DNA of 64,000 bases from DATFVA01 sp963774455 (GTDB taxonomy: Bacteria; Bacteroidota; Ignavibacteria; Ignavibacteriales; Ignavibacteriaceae), in the NCBI GenBank assembly GCA_963774455.1, contig CAVZFD010000005.1, positions 1,426,001 to 1,490,000 of the forward strand, given 5' to 3'. A program made the position numbers and the translations under genes. Every line of letters begins with the position of its first letter. Within the stretch, counting starts at the first letter, position 1. This document shows positions 28,271 to 37,519 of this stretch, piece after piece. A model generated the notes under the pieces. That model was given only the letters and a program-made list of their open reading frames with translations. It did not search any database and was not told the origin of the DNA.

Positions 28271-30274
28271 TTATGTTTGTTTTGATACCGGCAGAGTAAA
28301 TGAAAAACTTGTGCCATGGTTCAATTTGCTCTTTACTTCGATCCTACCGCCATTCTTTTCAACAAATTCCTTCACAATAAGTAATCCCAAACCCGTACCG
28401 TACTCACGCTCAGTACCGGGGGTACTTACAATTTCCTCTGAAAGAATCTTATCTAATTCATTACGGTTTATCCCTATACCGTTATCCGTTATAGTCACCT
28501 TAACATGAGTGGCCTCACTGAAGAAAGGGATTATCTCAGTATTAATTTTTACCTCGCCGCCCCTGGGAGTAAACTTTATTGAGTTCGAAATGATATTCTG
28601 CACCGTAGAATTCAGCATATCCTCATCGGCAAATACGTACACATCCGCGTTGAATCCGGCCGATAGAGAAATCTCTTTACGAATGGCATTTCCTTTTAAA
28701 AGGTTCAGATTTTTGTTCAGGAGATTAGTCAGGTTTATTTCAACAGGCCGAAAATCGAAGCGTCCGACCTGGAACCTTGAGTACTGAAGGAGGTTATTGG
28801 TCATTCCATACAGATTCTTGGAAGCCTCATAAATTACGTTGAGATATTCCTTCACCTCATCGTGGGTAAGGCTGTCGTATTCAGTTGTCAGTATCTCAGA
28901 GAAACCAAGCAATGAGTTAAACGGGCTGCGCAGATCGTGCGATATCAATGAGAACAGCTTGTCCTTTGAAATATTCAATTTACTTAGCTTCAAAATCAGT
29001 TCTTTCCTCTCCTGTTCGACAATCTTCCGTTCAATCGCTCTTGATATCGGGTAGGCCACAACCTCCAGGATCTGCTTTTCCTTTTCAGTGTATGTCTCAT
29101 CATTTTCATAATCCTGCACAACCAGGGCCCCCATTGTATGGTCGCGGATTTTAAGAGGAATTCCCAGCCAAATAGCCGACTGAGTTCCGACAACCTCTGT
29201 CTCTCCCTCTGAAAGAAGTTCATTATCTCTTTCCCTTGTAATTAATTCTGCCTTCCCCGATCGTAAAATATATTCCGTCAATCCTCTCCCGAATTTCATG
29301 GGGGGAGCATCCTTATCATATTTGTCAATAAAATAAGGAAAAGTAATCATACCATTTTTCTCGTCGAAGAGCGCAATATAAAAGTTCTCGGCAAGCATGA
29401 GTTCACGGATACCGGAATGAATAAAATGAAACAGCTCATTGAGATCTGTTTCTTCATTCGAATGCTGAATTATCCGGAAAATGACTTCCTGAATTTTTTC
29501 TTCTTTTTTCTTACTGGTTACGTCAAGTCCCAATGACATAAGCCTTACAATTTTCCCCGATTCATCACGCAGGACAGTATTATTATACTGGATAACTTTT
29601 GGTTCACCTGATCTGGAAATGAGAGTAATTTCGCGATTCTGAGGAGGGGGGATAATTTCACGGAACGTCTTCTCAATATTATCCTTCAATTCTCCTGATG
29701 TATCTGAAGGCACAAGCGTTGTCCACTCTTTACCTATAATTTCGGACTGCCTGATACCAAGAAGCTGGCATGCTTTTTTGTTGACGAGTCGTATTTTCTG
29801 ATCTTCATCGATCACCAGCAGCAGAAGGTTCGCCAGATCGAAAACAGTTTCAATGTTCTCATTCGAATACTTAAACTTTTCGATGAGGTTATCAGATTCG
29901 GTATATTCCTTAAGCGTTCCGATGCTGAAAAGATTATTCCCCTCCGAGTCAACAAACCTGATTGCCTTATCCTGCAGCCATTTTTCACCACCCTCTTTTG
30001 TAATTATCAGATATTTTGCATAGTAATGTCGGGCCTCTCTACCGCCTGGTTCCGTTTCCTGAGCAGTAAATTCATCTGATGTAAGTTCGGAGACATCTTT
30101 GACAAGGTTTTCGAACCCAAGCTCATTTATCTCAGCGCAGGAATACCCTATAAGTTCAATTATACCGGCGCTTATGAATTTATATTTTCCGGTTTGATGG
30201 TCAAAGTGATATGTGACCGAGAGCTCAGTCCGGGAAAGTTCATTCTCAACCGAAATTCTTTCGTGAGGCTTCAA
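28271..30274 (-). CDS. PAS-PAS-GAF sensor histidine kinase
   Basis: A 667-residue soluble sensor kinase. Two PAS domains (about 15-125 and 135-255), a GAF domain (about 265-420), HisKA with H446 in SLISHDLRSPFNSLLGF, and a HATPase with ITDNGIGINRNEL and GTGLGLLIVKEFV. No membrane segment is visible, so an intracellular signal such as redox state, gas or a small ligand is likely. The HisKA region is very similar to that of the downstream receiver-kinase, suggesting duplication and a shared pathway. It reads divergently from feoA across a 239-base spacer, but a link to iron is not shown. Confidence 0.9.
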   Translation of the reverse strand: MKPHERISVENELSRTELSVTYHFDHQTGKYKFISAGIIELIGYSCAEINELGFENLVKDVSELTSDEFTAQETEPGGREARHYYAKYLIITKEGGEKWLQDKAIRFVDSEGNNLFSIGTLKEYTESDNLIEKFKYSNENIETVFDLANLLLLVIDEDQKIRLVNKKACQLLGIRQSEIIGKEWTTLVPSDTSGELKDNIEKTFREIIPPPQNREITLISRSGEPKVIQYNNTVLRDESGKIVRLMSLGLDVTSKKKEEKIQEVIFRIIQHSNEETDLNELFHFIHSGIRELMLAENFYIALFDEKNGMITFPYFIDKYDKDAPPMKFGRGLTEYILRSGKAELITRERDNELLSEGETEVVGTQSAIWLGIPLKIRDHTMGALVVQDYENDETYTEKEKQILEVVAYPISRAIERKIVEQERKELILKLSKLNISKDKLFSLISHDLRSPFNSLLGFSEILTTEYDSLTHDEVKEYLNVIYEASKNLYGMTNNLLQYSRFQVGRFDFRPVEINLTNLLNKNLNLLKGNAIRKEISLSAGFNADVYVFADEDMLNSTVQNIISNSIKFTPRGGEVKINTEIIPFFSEATHVKVTITDNGIGINRNELDKILSEEIVSTPGTEREYGTGLGLLIVKEFVEKNGGRIEVKSKLNHGTSFSFTLPVSKQT

Positions 30275-30390
30275 GAAATATTTCCTTCCATCTGATCAGG
30301 TGAATAATAAATATCAATTTTTATGCTAATGCGTTTAATGGCGTTTTTGTCAATTTTTCCCTAATAATCCCAAAAATTTTACGCGCATAA

Positions 30391-30488
30391 GATAAAGATT
30401 ACGATAAAGATAGTAAACGCAACCCGGATAGTCTATCCAAAAAATCTCTTGACTTTTTTTGAGTATGGTGTTATTTTTATATAGACTA
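30391..30488 (+). promoter_or_regulatory. feoAB promoter with candidate operators
   Basis: TTGACT (30449-30454) and TATTTT (30472-30477), 17 bases apart, resemble -35/-10 boxes. A 13-base palindrome, GGATAGTCTATCC (30426-30438), lies just upstream, and its core TAGTCTA recurs in reverse as TAGACTA at 30482-30488 just after the -10. Further up, GATAAAGAT occurs twice 12 bases apart (30391, 30403). Any could bind the Fur-family protein encoded downstream; none matches a classical Fur box. Confidence 0.45.
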
Positions 30489-30528
30489 AATATAAATAGT
30501 ACGGTAATTCTTATTGATTGGTATTAAA

Positions 30529-30750
30529 ATGAAAACTGCTGCAGAATTAAAGTTCGGAGAAATAGGCGTTATATATGAAATTGATGAGAATCACCCTTCC
30601 TCAAGAAGAGTGTTAGAATTCGGTTTTACCCCCGGGCAGGAAATTGAACTAATAAATAAGTCATTATTTAATGATCCGCTGGCTTTCGCAGTCAGGGGAA
30701 CCCTGGTAGCAATCCGCAAAGGAGAGGCAGATTGTATTAAGATTTCATGA
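30529..30750 (+). CDS. feoA: Ferrous iron transport protein FeoA
   Basis: A 73-residue SH3-like cytoplasmic protein that accompanies the FeoB iron channel. The start at ATG 30529 (MKTAAELKFGE) fits family length; the in-frame codon at 30514 would add five residues. FeoA features are GEIGVIYEID near the beginning, RRVLEFGFTPGQEIELINKS in the middle, and LVAIRKGEADCIKIS at the end. Its stop overlaps the feoB start by 4 bases (ATGA), so the two are translationally coupled. It probably modulates FeoB assembly or activity. Iron-dependent regulation is plausible given the linked Fur-family gene. Confidence 0.93.
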   Translation: MKTAAELKFGEIGVIYEIDENHPSSRRVLEFGFTPGQEIELINKSLFNDPLAFAVRGTLVAIRKGEADCIKIS

Positions 30751-32786
30751 ACATTCAGACAGTAAGCACTTCACTTGTTTCGCTTGTCGGACCTCCCAAC
30801 TCCGGCAAAACCACTTTATTCAACTACCTGAGCGGAAAAAACTATAAAACCGCCAACTATCCTGGTGCAACTGTAGAGTATTCCGTAAGCCTTCTACTTG
30901 AGAGATTTGGTCTGAATGCCAACGTAGTCGACACCCCCGGAATCATCAGCCTTCTTCCAGGATCACCGGATGAAGCCGTTTCAATAAATTCCCTGTACTC
31001 TCATCCCCGGCTGGGCACACCGGATGTAATAATTGTGACTGTAGATTCCAGTCAGCTCTCAAGGCATCTTCTGCTTGTAAAGCAGCTGCTTTCCTGCAAT
31101 TTTAACGTTATCATAGCATTAACTATGCTGGACATCCTTAAACGGAAAGGTCTCAGGATAATTCCGGAGAAATTGGCAGAACTGTTGAATTGTCCCGTTA
31201 TTGAAGTTGATCCGAGAACCGGTAATGGTGTAGATAAGTTGATTTCGGAAGTTGAAGCAAGCATAAGAAGTTATAACCAGAAAGACAAAGACAAGATAAC
31301 CAGGCTGAACGGGGAAGGTTCTTTTAAGGGCCTGCTTCAGATTTACCGAGAAATTGAGATAATTGAGAATGACGTACTGATAAGAGCTATGGACGTCCCG
31401 AAAGTTAATTTATCGAAGGCGAACAAACAGCTTAAAATTCTGGTTAACCCAAAAGCTAAAATTGAATGCAAGCAAATCGACAGGACGACCTTAAAGATAG
31501 ACAGGCTGCTGCTGCACAGGATCTGGGGAATATTTTTCTTTTTCCTGATTATGGCAGTTACTTTTACTTCTATATTCTGGCTCGCACAGCCCCTTATGGA
31601 CCTTGTCGATTCTGCATTCGGATTTGTGTCCGCTGCGGCATTTAATATTCTGGGCAATAACTGGTATGGCGACCTCATCGCTAACGGAATTATCAGCGGA
31701 ACAGGCTCGGTGCTTGTTTTTGTTCCCCAGATTCTGATTCTTTTCCTTATACTGGGACTCCTTGAAGACAGCGGCTACCTTGCCCGGGGTGCTATGCTGA
31801 TTGATAAACCGTTATCCAGGATAGGCTTAAACGGCAAGTCGTTTGTCCCTATGCTTTCAGGTTTTGCATGTGCTATTCCTGCTATGATGGCAACACGAAC
31901 CATCCCGAACAAGAGGGAAAGGTTTCTAACGATCTTCATACTTCCCCTGATGAGCTGCAGTGCAAGACTTCCGGTATATGCCCTGCTTATCGCATTTCTA
32001 TTGCCTGGCGATAAATCCTGGATCGGGGGCATAATGCTTGCCTGTATTTATATTTTCAGTGTGGTCTCATCTGTTACAGTTGCAGGAATAATTAATAAAT
32101 TCAAGAACACACTAATTAAAACCGAGGACAATTCATCATTTATACTTGAACTGCCTGCATACAGGAAACCAAAGTTCAAGGTTATAGTCATTAACACTTA
32201 TCATAACGCAAAACATTATCTCAGGAAAGCCGGACCCATCATTCTTGGATTTTCTATTATTCTGTGGTTTCTCACATATTTCCCAAATACTAACCCTCAG
32301 GTGGATACAACCGGGCTTTCTAAAAATCAGGTTATTGCGACGCAGTCTGCTGAAAGACTTTCATCGTCTTACGCTGCTGATTTGGGCAAATTCATCCAAC
32401 CTGTAATGACTCCGCTGGGGATGGACTGGAGAGTAGGAGTTTCTTTAATTGCCGCTTTTGCTGCAAGAGAAGTTTTTGTCAGTTCTCTTGCCCTGATCTT
32501 CAAAGTAACCGACGAAAATAGTGCTAATTTTCAGAATTCCATGATTAAAACTATGAGGCAGGCGGAAATTGAGGATACAGGACAAAAGCTATTCACGACT
32601 TCCACGATTATGGGGTTGGTGGTATTTTTTATTTTCGCACTTCAATGCCTGTCAACCGTAGCAGTTTCCAGGAAAGAAACAGGAAGCTGGCGTATACCTA
32701 TCCTTCAGATAATAATTTTTACCTCCACTGCATACATCCTTACATTTATTACAGTCAACGGATTGAGGGCACTCGGGTTCAGTTGA
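30747..32786 (+). CDS. feoB: Ferrous iron transporter FeoB
   Basis: Inner-membrane Fe(II) importer with an N-terminal G-protein domain. G1 is GPPNSGKT (15-22), G3 DTPG (62-65), and the G4 position reads TMLD (126-129) instead of the usual NxxD. Two Gate domains with conserved cysteines follow (SGFACAIPAMMATRTIPNKR and PLMSCSARLPVY are typical), and about ten membrane helices in total. At 679 residues it is of normal to slightly short length. It is second in feoAB and followed after 70 bases by the Fur-family regulator. The G4 change may weaken guanine specificity. Confidence 0.95.
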   Translation: MNIQTVSTSLVSLVGPPNSGKTTLFNYLSGKNYKTANYPGATVEYSVSLLLERFGLNANVVDTPGIISLLPGSPDEAVSINSLYSHPRLGTPDVIIVTVDSSQLSRHLLLVKQLLSCNFNVIIALTMLDILKRKGLRIIPEKLAELLNCPVIEVDPRTGNGVDKLISEVEASIRSYNQKDKDKITRLNGEGSFKGLLQIYREIEIIENDVLIRAMDVPKVNLSKANKQLKILVNPKAKIECKQIDRTTLKIDRLLLHRIWGIFFFFLIMAVTFTSIFWLAQPLMDLVDSAFGFVSAAAFNILGNNWYGDLIANGIISGTGSVLVFVPQILILFLILGLLEDSGYLARGAMLIDKPLSRIGLNGKSFVPMLSGFACAIPAMMATRTIPNKRERFLTIFILPLMSCSARLPVYALLIAFLLPGDKSWIGGIMLACIYIFSVVSSVTVAGIINKFKNTLIKTEDNSSFILELPAYRKPKFKVIVINTYHNAKHYLRKAGPIILGFSIILWFLTYFPNTNPQVDTTGLSKNQVIATQSAERLSSSYAADLGKFIQPVMTPLGMDWRVGVSLIAAFAAREVFVSSLALIFKVTDENSANFQNSMIKTMRQAEIEDTGQKLFTTSTIMGLVVFFIFALQCLSTVAVSRKETGSWRIPILQIIIFTSTAYILTFITVNGLRALGFS

Positions 32787-32859
32787 TGCCTGAACCGTTA
32801 AAAAGCAGATTCTTGCAATTATAACTTATCCGTAATATTTTTGATATGTCAAAAGAGTG

Positions 32860-33324
32860 ATGAAATTGAAACACCCCCAAGCAACTGAAATTTTAAGGGA
32901 ATTTCTAAAAAGTGAAAAAAACAGGATAACGCCTGAACGCTTTGAGGTTATGGATGCTGCACTTGACTATGAAGGCCATTTCGGAGCCGACGATCTCTAT
33001 GTATTAATGAAAAACCAGAATTCAAGAGTTTCGAGAGCTACTGTATATAAAACCCTTGAGCTGCTTGTTCAGTGCGACCTGGTGATCAAAAGAAATTTCG
33101 GGGATAATCTTACCAGGTATGAGAGTAATTTTAAAAAGCAAAGTCACGACCACCTGATCTGTATGGACTGCGGAAGGATAGTTGAATTCACCAACCCGGC
33201 TATAAAAGAATTTCCTGAGAAAATAAGTGATGAACTCGGGTTCGATGTTGAAAGCTATTCTTTTAATATTTTTGCCCGCTGCAAGGACACCAAAAACTGT
33301 AAATTCTTTAAATCAAACAAATAA
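32860..33324 (+). CDS. fur: Fur-family metal-dependent transcription regulator
   Basis: A 154-residue DNA-binding repressor-type protein. An N-terminal winged helix (ATEILREFLKSEKNRITPER, VSRATVYKTLELL as recognition region) is followed by a dimerisation domain with metal ligands HDHLICMDCGRIVEF and a second cysteine pair, CKDTKNC. The pattern fits Fur, with PerR and Zur not excluded. I use the ATG at 32860; a GTG sits directly before it. It is the third gene in the iron block and 2 bases from the MBL gene, so feoAB control by this protein is a natural inference. Confidence 0.9.
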   Translation: MKLKHPQATEILREFLKSEKNRITPERFEVMDAALDYEGHFGADDLYVLMKNQNSRVSRATVYKTLELLVQCDLVIKRNFGDNLTRYESNFKKQSHDHLICMDCGRIVEFTNPAIKEFPEKISDELGFDVESYSFNIFARCKDTKNCKFFKSNK

Positions 33325-33326
33325 TT

Positions 33327-34040
33327 ATGGCTCCTCAGAAATATCCAATTAACTGGAAGAAAAAAGATTTCTCTATAAAGATATTCTGTTCAATTCCCAA
33401 CATCGCCACGGGTATTCTTATCAAGGGCGGTAAAAATTATTTTGTTGTGGATCCCGGGGACGGTATTCTGCGTGATCTTAATAATGAGATTGGTATGAAA
33501 CAGATCCTGGGAATTTCCGACCTGTTCATAACGCACGGTCACCATGATCACGTAGGAGGCGTATGGGCTCTGCTGACTTATATGAGAGTTATGCATAAAA
33601 CCTCTCCGCTCTCTATTTATTACCCTGAAGGATGCATTGAGATTGAAAGCATCCATAACGCCTTCACGAAGGTTTATTCATCTTCAATTCCTTATAAAAT
33701 AAATCTTAAAGTAATTAAAAAACCGGGGAATTTCAGGACTAAGAATGTAACGGTGAGACCATTCCCGGTGATCCATAAAGAGTACCTCCACGATGGGGTT
33801 ACAACCAGACAGGTCCCTGCACTTGGATACTCGTTTACGTTTAACGGAATAAAGATCTGCTACGGAGGAGATACAGCCTATTGTGAAGACCTTGCAAAGC
33901 AGGCCGAAGGAGCCGACCTAGCCATCGTTGAGGCCGGACACGAGGATGATACACCCGATGATATGCATATGACTATGAGTGAAGCGCGATCGATAGGTGA
34001 ATCAGCTAAGGAATATTTTTTGGTGCACGTCCCCGAATAA
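33327..34040 (+). CDS. Metallo-beta-lactamase-fold hydrolase
   Basis: A 237-residue cytoplasmic MBL-fold protein starting 2 bases after the fur stop, thus probably co-transcribed. The dinuclear metal motif HxHxDH is intact: H70, H72, D74 and H75 in ITHGHHDHVGG. Further ligands include a histidine in FPVIHKEYL, an aspartate in CYGGDTAYCEDL, and a terminal histidine in FLVHVPE. The fold is close to RNase Z/phosphodiesterase-type hydrolases (the AGHEDDTPDDMHMT segment resembles the RNase Z HxxD pattern), but it lacks a full-length exosite arm. Substrate unknown. Confidence 0.85.
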   Translation: MAPQKYPINWKKKDFSIKIFCSIPNIATGILIKGGKNYFVVDPGDGILRDLNNEIGMKQILGISDLFITHGHHDHVGGVWALLTYMRVMHKTSPLSIYYPEGCIEIESIHNAFTKVYSSSIPYKINLKVIKKPGNFRTKNVTVRPFPVIHKEYLHDGVTTRQVPALGYSFTFNGIKICYGGDTAYCEDLAKQAEGADLAIVEAGHEDDTPDDMHMTMSEARSIGESAKEYFLVHVPE

Positions 34041-34093
34041 ACTTTTTAATTAATAATCATTTTTGCGGGGATTTATTCTAAACAGAATAACAC

Positions 34094-34101
34094 TAACTTT
34101 G
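34094..34101 (+). promoter_or_regulatory. TAnnTTTG promoter-like box
   Basis: TAACTTTG at 34094-34101, 33 bases before the ATG at 34135, matches the Bacteroidota -7 consensus. No good -33 TTG is present at the usual spacing, so confidence is low. Confidence 0.25.
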
Positions 34102-34134
34102 CGGCTATCCATTCAATCATAAAAGAGAATAACT

Positions 34135-35178
34135 ATGAAATCTCATTTTCTACTTCTAATCCTAATTACCTTTACCAATATTATTCTTTGCCAGGATGCA
34201 GATGATCCGTACCGAATGGAAGGCGAGAAACATCTTAAAAACATTAAGATGCTTACTGATAAAGGTGAGAATGCCGAGGCATATCTTTCTTTTGATGAAC
34301 AGAGGCTTATTTTTCAGAGCAACCGTGGTGAACTCCCCTGCGATCAGATTTTTATAATGGGAACTGACGGAAGCAATGTTACCCGCATATCAAATGGTGA
34401 AGGAAAAACAACCTGTTCATATTTCCTTCCGGGGGATACTGCAATAATTTATGCTTCAACATTCGGGGCTGATAAGGAGTGTCCTCCCCCACCCGATTAT
34501 TCGAAGGGCTATGTCTGGAAACTCTATGAAACTTTTGATATTTACACAGCCCAACCCGACGGTTCCGGATTAAGAAAGATGACTGATAATCCCGGGTACG
34601 ATGCAGAGGCAACTGTTTCGCCAATCGGTGATAAAATAGTTTTTACCTCTACCAGAACAGGCGATCCGGAAATTTATACAATGAACATTGACGGCAGCAA
34701 TCAGACACAGCTGACCTTTCAGAAGGGTTATGACGGAGGACCATTCTTCTCTCTTGATGGGACTAAAATTGTTTTCCGTGCAAGCAGACCCAAAACAGAA
34801 AAAGATTTCGAAGATTACAATGATCTCGTTCAGAATGGTCTTGTCCGTCCTACCGCCCTGGAACTATACGTAATGGATGCTGACGGAAGCAATATGAAGC
34901 AGGTAACCGATTTTGGTAAGGCGAGCTTTGCCCCGTTCTTTTTTCCGGATGCGAAGAGAATTATTTTTTCGTCAAACCTGAACAGCAAAAGCGCCAGGAA
35001 CTTTGATTTATATATGGTTAATGTAGATGGTACGGGGTTAGAGCAGATTACTTTCTTCGAAGCATTTGACGGTTTCCCTATGTTCACACGAGACGGGAAG
35101 AAACTGGTATTTGCTTCAAACAGGTTCAGTAAAAAACAGGGCGATACAAATATCTTTATTGCAGACTGGGTAGATTAA
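34135..35178 (+). CDS. Secreted TolB-like PD40 beta-propeller protein
   Basis: A 347-residue exported protein with a signal peptide (residues 1-19, ending ILCQ). It has about five WD40-like/PD40 blades, each with an FxSxR or FASNR motif and D-GSN turns: IFQSNRGELP, IVFTSTRTGDPEIYTM, IVFRASRPK, IIFSSNLNS and LVFASNRFSK. Such propellers form binding platforms, as in TolB or in the N-terminal part of prolyl oligopeptidases, but no catalytic domain is attached. It is upstream of an M28 peptidase by 100 bases in the same direction. Role: probably protein binding in the periplasm. Confidence 0.82.
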   Translation: MKSHFLLLILITFTNIILCQDADDPYRMEGEKHLKNIKMLTDKGENAEAYLSFDEQRLIFQSNRGELPCDQIFIMGTDGSNVTRISNGEGKTTCSYFLPGDTAIIYASTFGADKECPPPPDYSKGYVWKLYETFDIYTAQPDGSGLRKMTDNPGYDAEATVSPIGDKIVFTSTRTGDPEIYTMNIDGSNQTQLTFQKGYDGGPFFSLDGTKIVFRASRPKTEKDFEDYNDLVQNGLVRPTALELYVMDADGSNMKQVTDFGKASFAPFFFPDAKRIIFSSNLNSKSARNFDLYMVNVDGTGLEQITFFEAFDGFPMFTRDGKKLVFASNRFSKKQGDTNIFIADWVD

Positions 35179-35278
35179 AATTAGCCATTCTGCAGACTTC
35201 GGGATTTAATTCCGGAAGATCTTAACGTAAGAAAAGGTTATTATTTATTTTAATTATTTCTTTAAAATTTCGAGGCTG

Positions 35279-37090
35279 ATGATGAAGAAGCTTTTCATTT
35301 TACCTTTATTAATATCCCTATCATTCGGATTTCTTTATTTTTCGGGAGGACAGGAAGATAAAAATCCTGAAATCACTGCCGCTGAAATCCAGGATCATAT
35401 AAATTTTCTGGCCAGTGATAAACTTGAAGGCAGATTCACAGGCTCCGAGGGCGGAGAATTGGCTGCTGAATACATCCAGGCTGATTTTGAAGGCTCCGGG
35501 TTAAAGCCCTTGTTTGATGGAAGCTTCAGGCAGAATTTTCCGTTTGTAGCAGGAATAGAACTGACCGGCAATAATAAGCTTCTGCTAAATATAAACGGAG
35601 AGGAACTTTCTCCGAAAATTAAGGAACAGTACATCCCCGCTCCCTTTTCGGGGAATACCGATTATCATGGTGAAATTGTTTTCGCAGGCTACGGCATTTC
35701 CGCTCCTGATCTGAACTACGACGATTATAAAGATCTCGATGTAAAAGGCAAGGCAGTGCTGATAATGCGATATAATCCAGAGGGTGCTAACCCTCATTCT
35801 GAATTTGGAAAGTTCTCAGCATACAGATATAAAGCAGACATAGCAAAGCAGAAAGGTGCTTCTGCAGTAATCTTTGTTACCGGTCATATTCCACAGGATG
35901 ATGAAGACAAATTGATGAAGCTGAATTATGACGGAGCCGGTGCTGTGCCTGACATCGGAATCATCCAGGTTAAAAGAGATATCGCGGATAAGCTGTTCCA
36001 GGCGGAGGGACTCGATTTTGAAACTATACAACAAAAAATTGATTCGTTAAAAGTTCCGGATTCATTCCTCTTTAAGAACACCAAGGTAATGATGTCAACT
36101 GGCGTTGAGCAAATTACAAAAAATGCAGATAACATCGGAGGGTACCTTGAAGGAAATGATCCTCAATTAAAAAATCAGTATATCGTAATCGGGGCACATT
36201 ACGATCACCTTGGATGGGGAGAAACAGGTTCCTTATATACCGGCAGCGAACCGCAGATCCATAACGGTGCGGACGATAATGCTTCCGGCACAGCCGGAGT
36301 TATGGAACTTGCCGAGAAATTTGCTTCACAAAAAGATAAACTTAAAAGAAGCGTAATATTTCTATGCTTTTCAGGTGAGGAGCTGGGATTGATAGGTTCC
36401 TCATATTTTACAAACAATTCCCCGGTTCTTCTGGATAAGATCGATGCAATGCTAAACCTTGATATGGTGGGCCGGCTGAATAATGAGGAGCAGCTTACTG
36501 TTTACGGTACCGGAACATCCTCCGGATTTAAGGACCTGCTGAATACGGATAATAAGGATTATAATTTCAAGCTGACATTCAACGATGAAGGATACGGACC
36601 AAGCGACCAGTCTTCTTTCTATGCAAAGGAAATTCCTGTATTATTCTTTTTTACAGGAACACATACTGATTATCACCGGCCGACAGATGACGCGGATAAA
36701 ATTAATTCTAAAGGAGAGGAAGAAGTAATAAAATATGTATATGAGCTAGCAGAGAACATTGATGAAAGCAGTACAGAACCTGACTACATAAATGTTCCCC
36801 GCAAAGGCGGAGGCCGCGATATGGCTTTTAGTGTTTATGTGGGTACAGTACCTGATTATGCCACCCAGGTTGACGGACTAAGGATTAATGGAGTGGGTGA
36901 AGGAAGTCCTGCCCAAAAAGCCGGACTCCAGGGAGGAGATATCATAATTGAATTCGGCGGAAAGAAGATATCAAATATTTATGATTACACATATGCGCTT
37001 GGAGATTATAGTCCCGGCGACATTGTTGATGTTGTAGTTATGCGTAATGATGAAAAGAAAACTATGAAGGTAGAATTAGGCGCCAGGTAA
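35279..37090 (+). CDS. Secreted M28 zinc aminopeptidase with PA and PDZ domains
   Basis: A 603-residue peptidase. A signal peptide (residues 1-24) precedes an M28 catalytic fold with an inserted protease-associated (PA) domain at about 120-260. Metal and catalytic residues are visible: H307 and D309 in GAHYDHLG, D332 in NGADDNASG, E367/E368 in FSGEELG, D395 in NLDMVG, and a histidine in GTHTDYHRPTDD. A C-terminal PDZ domain (about 510-600; GVGEGSPAQKAGLQGGDII) probably binds C-termini of substrates or partners. It is probably periplasmic or extracellular and helps in protein use. An ATG pair at 35279/35282 gives a one-residue ambiguity. Confidence 0.93.
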   Translation: MMKKLFILPLLISLSFGFLYFSGGQEDKNPEITAAEIQDHINFLASDKLEGRFTGSEGGELAAEYIQADFEGSGLKPLFDGSFRQNFPFVAGIELTGNNKLLLNINGEELSPKIKEQYIPAPFSGNTDYHGEIVFAGYGISAPDLNYDDYKDLDVKGKAVLIMRYNPEGANPHSEFGKFSAYRYKADIAKQKGASAVIFVTGHIPQDDEDKLMKLNYDGAGAVPDIGIIQVKRDIADKLFQAEGLDFETIQQKIDSLKVPDSFLFKNTKVMMSTGVEQITKNADNIGGYLEGNDPQLKNQYIVIGAHYDHLGWGETGSLYTGSEPQIHNGADDNASGTAGVMELAEKFASQKDKLKRSVIFLCFSGEELGLIGSSYFTNNSPVLLDKIDAMLNLDMVGRLNNEEQLTVYGTGTSSGFKDLLNTDNKDYNFKLTFNDEGYGPSDQSSFYAKEIPVLFFFTGTHTDYHRPTDDADKINSKGEEEVIKYVYELAENIDESSTEPDYINVPRKGGGRDMAFSVYVGTVPDYATQVDGLRINGVGEGSPAQKAGLQGGDIIIEFGGKKISNIYDYTYALGDYSPGDIVDVVVMRNDEKKTMKVELGAR

Positions 37091-37116
37091 TTTTATCAAT
37101 TAATGATGAACAATGG

Positions 37117-37211
37117 ACAATTAGCAATTAACAATGAAACAATTAACAATGCTGATATGACCAGCGGGGAGAAAGTAAATCTTTAGTTGTTAATTGTTCA
37201 TTGCTAATTGT
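37117..37211. repeat. AT-rich imperfect inverted repeat between convergent genes
   Basis: The left arm (37117-37149) contains ACAATTAGCAAT and CAATTAACAA; the right arm (37185-37211) is close to its reverse complement. The pair is separated by about 35 bases. It lies between the M28 stop and the end of the leftward 94-residue gene. It can act as a bidirectional terminator. Very similar AACAATTAACAAT blocks are sometimes dispersed repeats in genomes. Confidence 0.7.
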
Positions 37212-37222
37212 AAATGATTTTA

Positions 37223-37507
37223 TTAATCTATTGTTACAATCATCTGGGGTACAGTTACCGGTGAATCGCTCTGGATCATTTTGAAAGTATACGTCTGATC
37301 CTTTTTTCCTTTTATCTCATATTTATGATATGAGCCGTCATCAGGTATTGAAATCCGTGAAGTCGATTTATCCGGGTTGATGACTGATAAATCATAATTT
37401 TTATCTACTGCGGTGAAACGGATATGGTTTCCATCGCTCATCCCCAGGCTGTTAACAACCTTGTCATCATACCAGAAATCGTTTTTGTTGAGATTAATTT
37501 CTTTCAT
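37223..37507 (-). CDS. Hypothetical protein coupled to the kinase gene (94 aa)
   Basis: A soluble 94-residue protein beginning 12 bases after the kinase stop, in the same direction, with a GAGG-like ribosome site (CAGGAGGTCAGATG). Alternating strand-like segments (IRFTAVDKNYDLSV, SYHKYEIKGKKDQTYTFKM) suggest a small beta-sandwich. No cysteine pairs, signal peptide or known domain are visible. Because it directly follows a Ser/Thr kinase gene it may be a kinase substrate or partner; that is inference. I do not recognise the family. Confidence 0.7.
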   Translation of the reverse strand: MKEINLNKNDFWYDDKVVNSLGMSDGNHIRFTAVDKNYDLSVINPDKSTSRISIPDDGSYHKYEIKGKKDQTYTFKMIQSDSPVTVPQMIVTID

Positions 37508-37519
37508 CTGACCTCCTGA

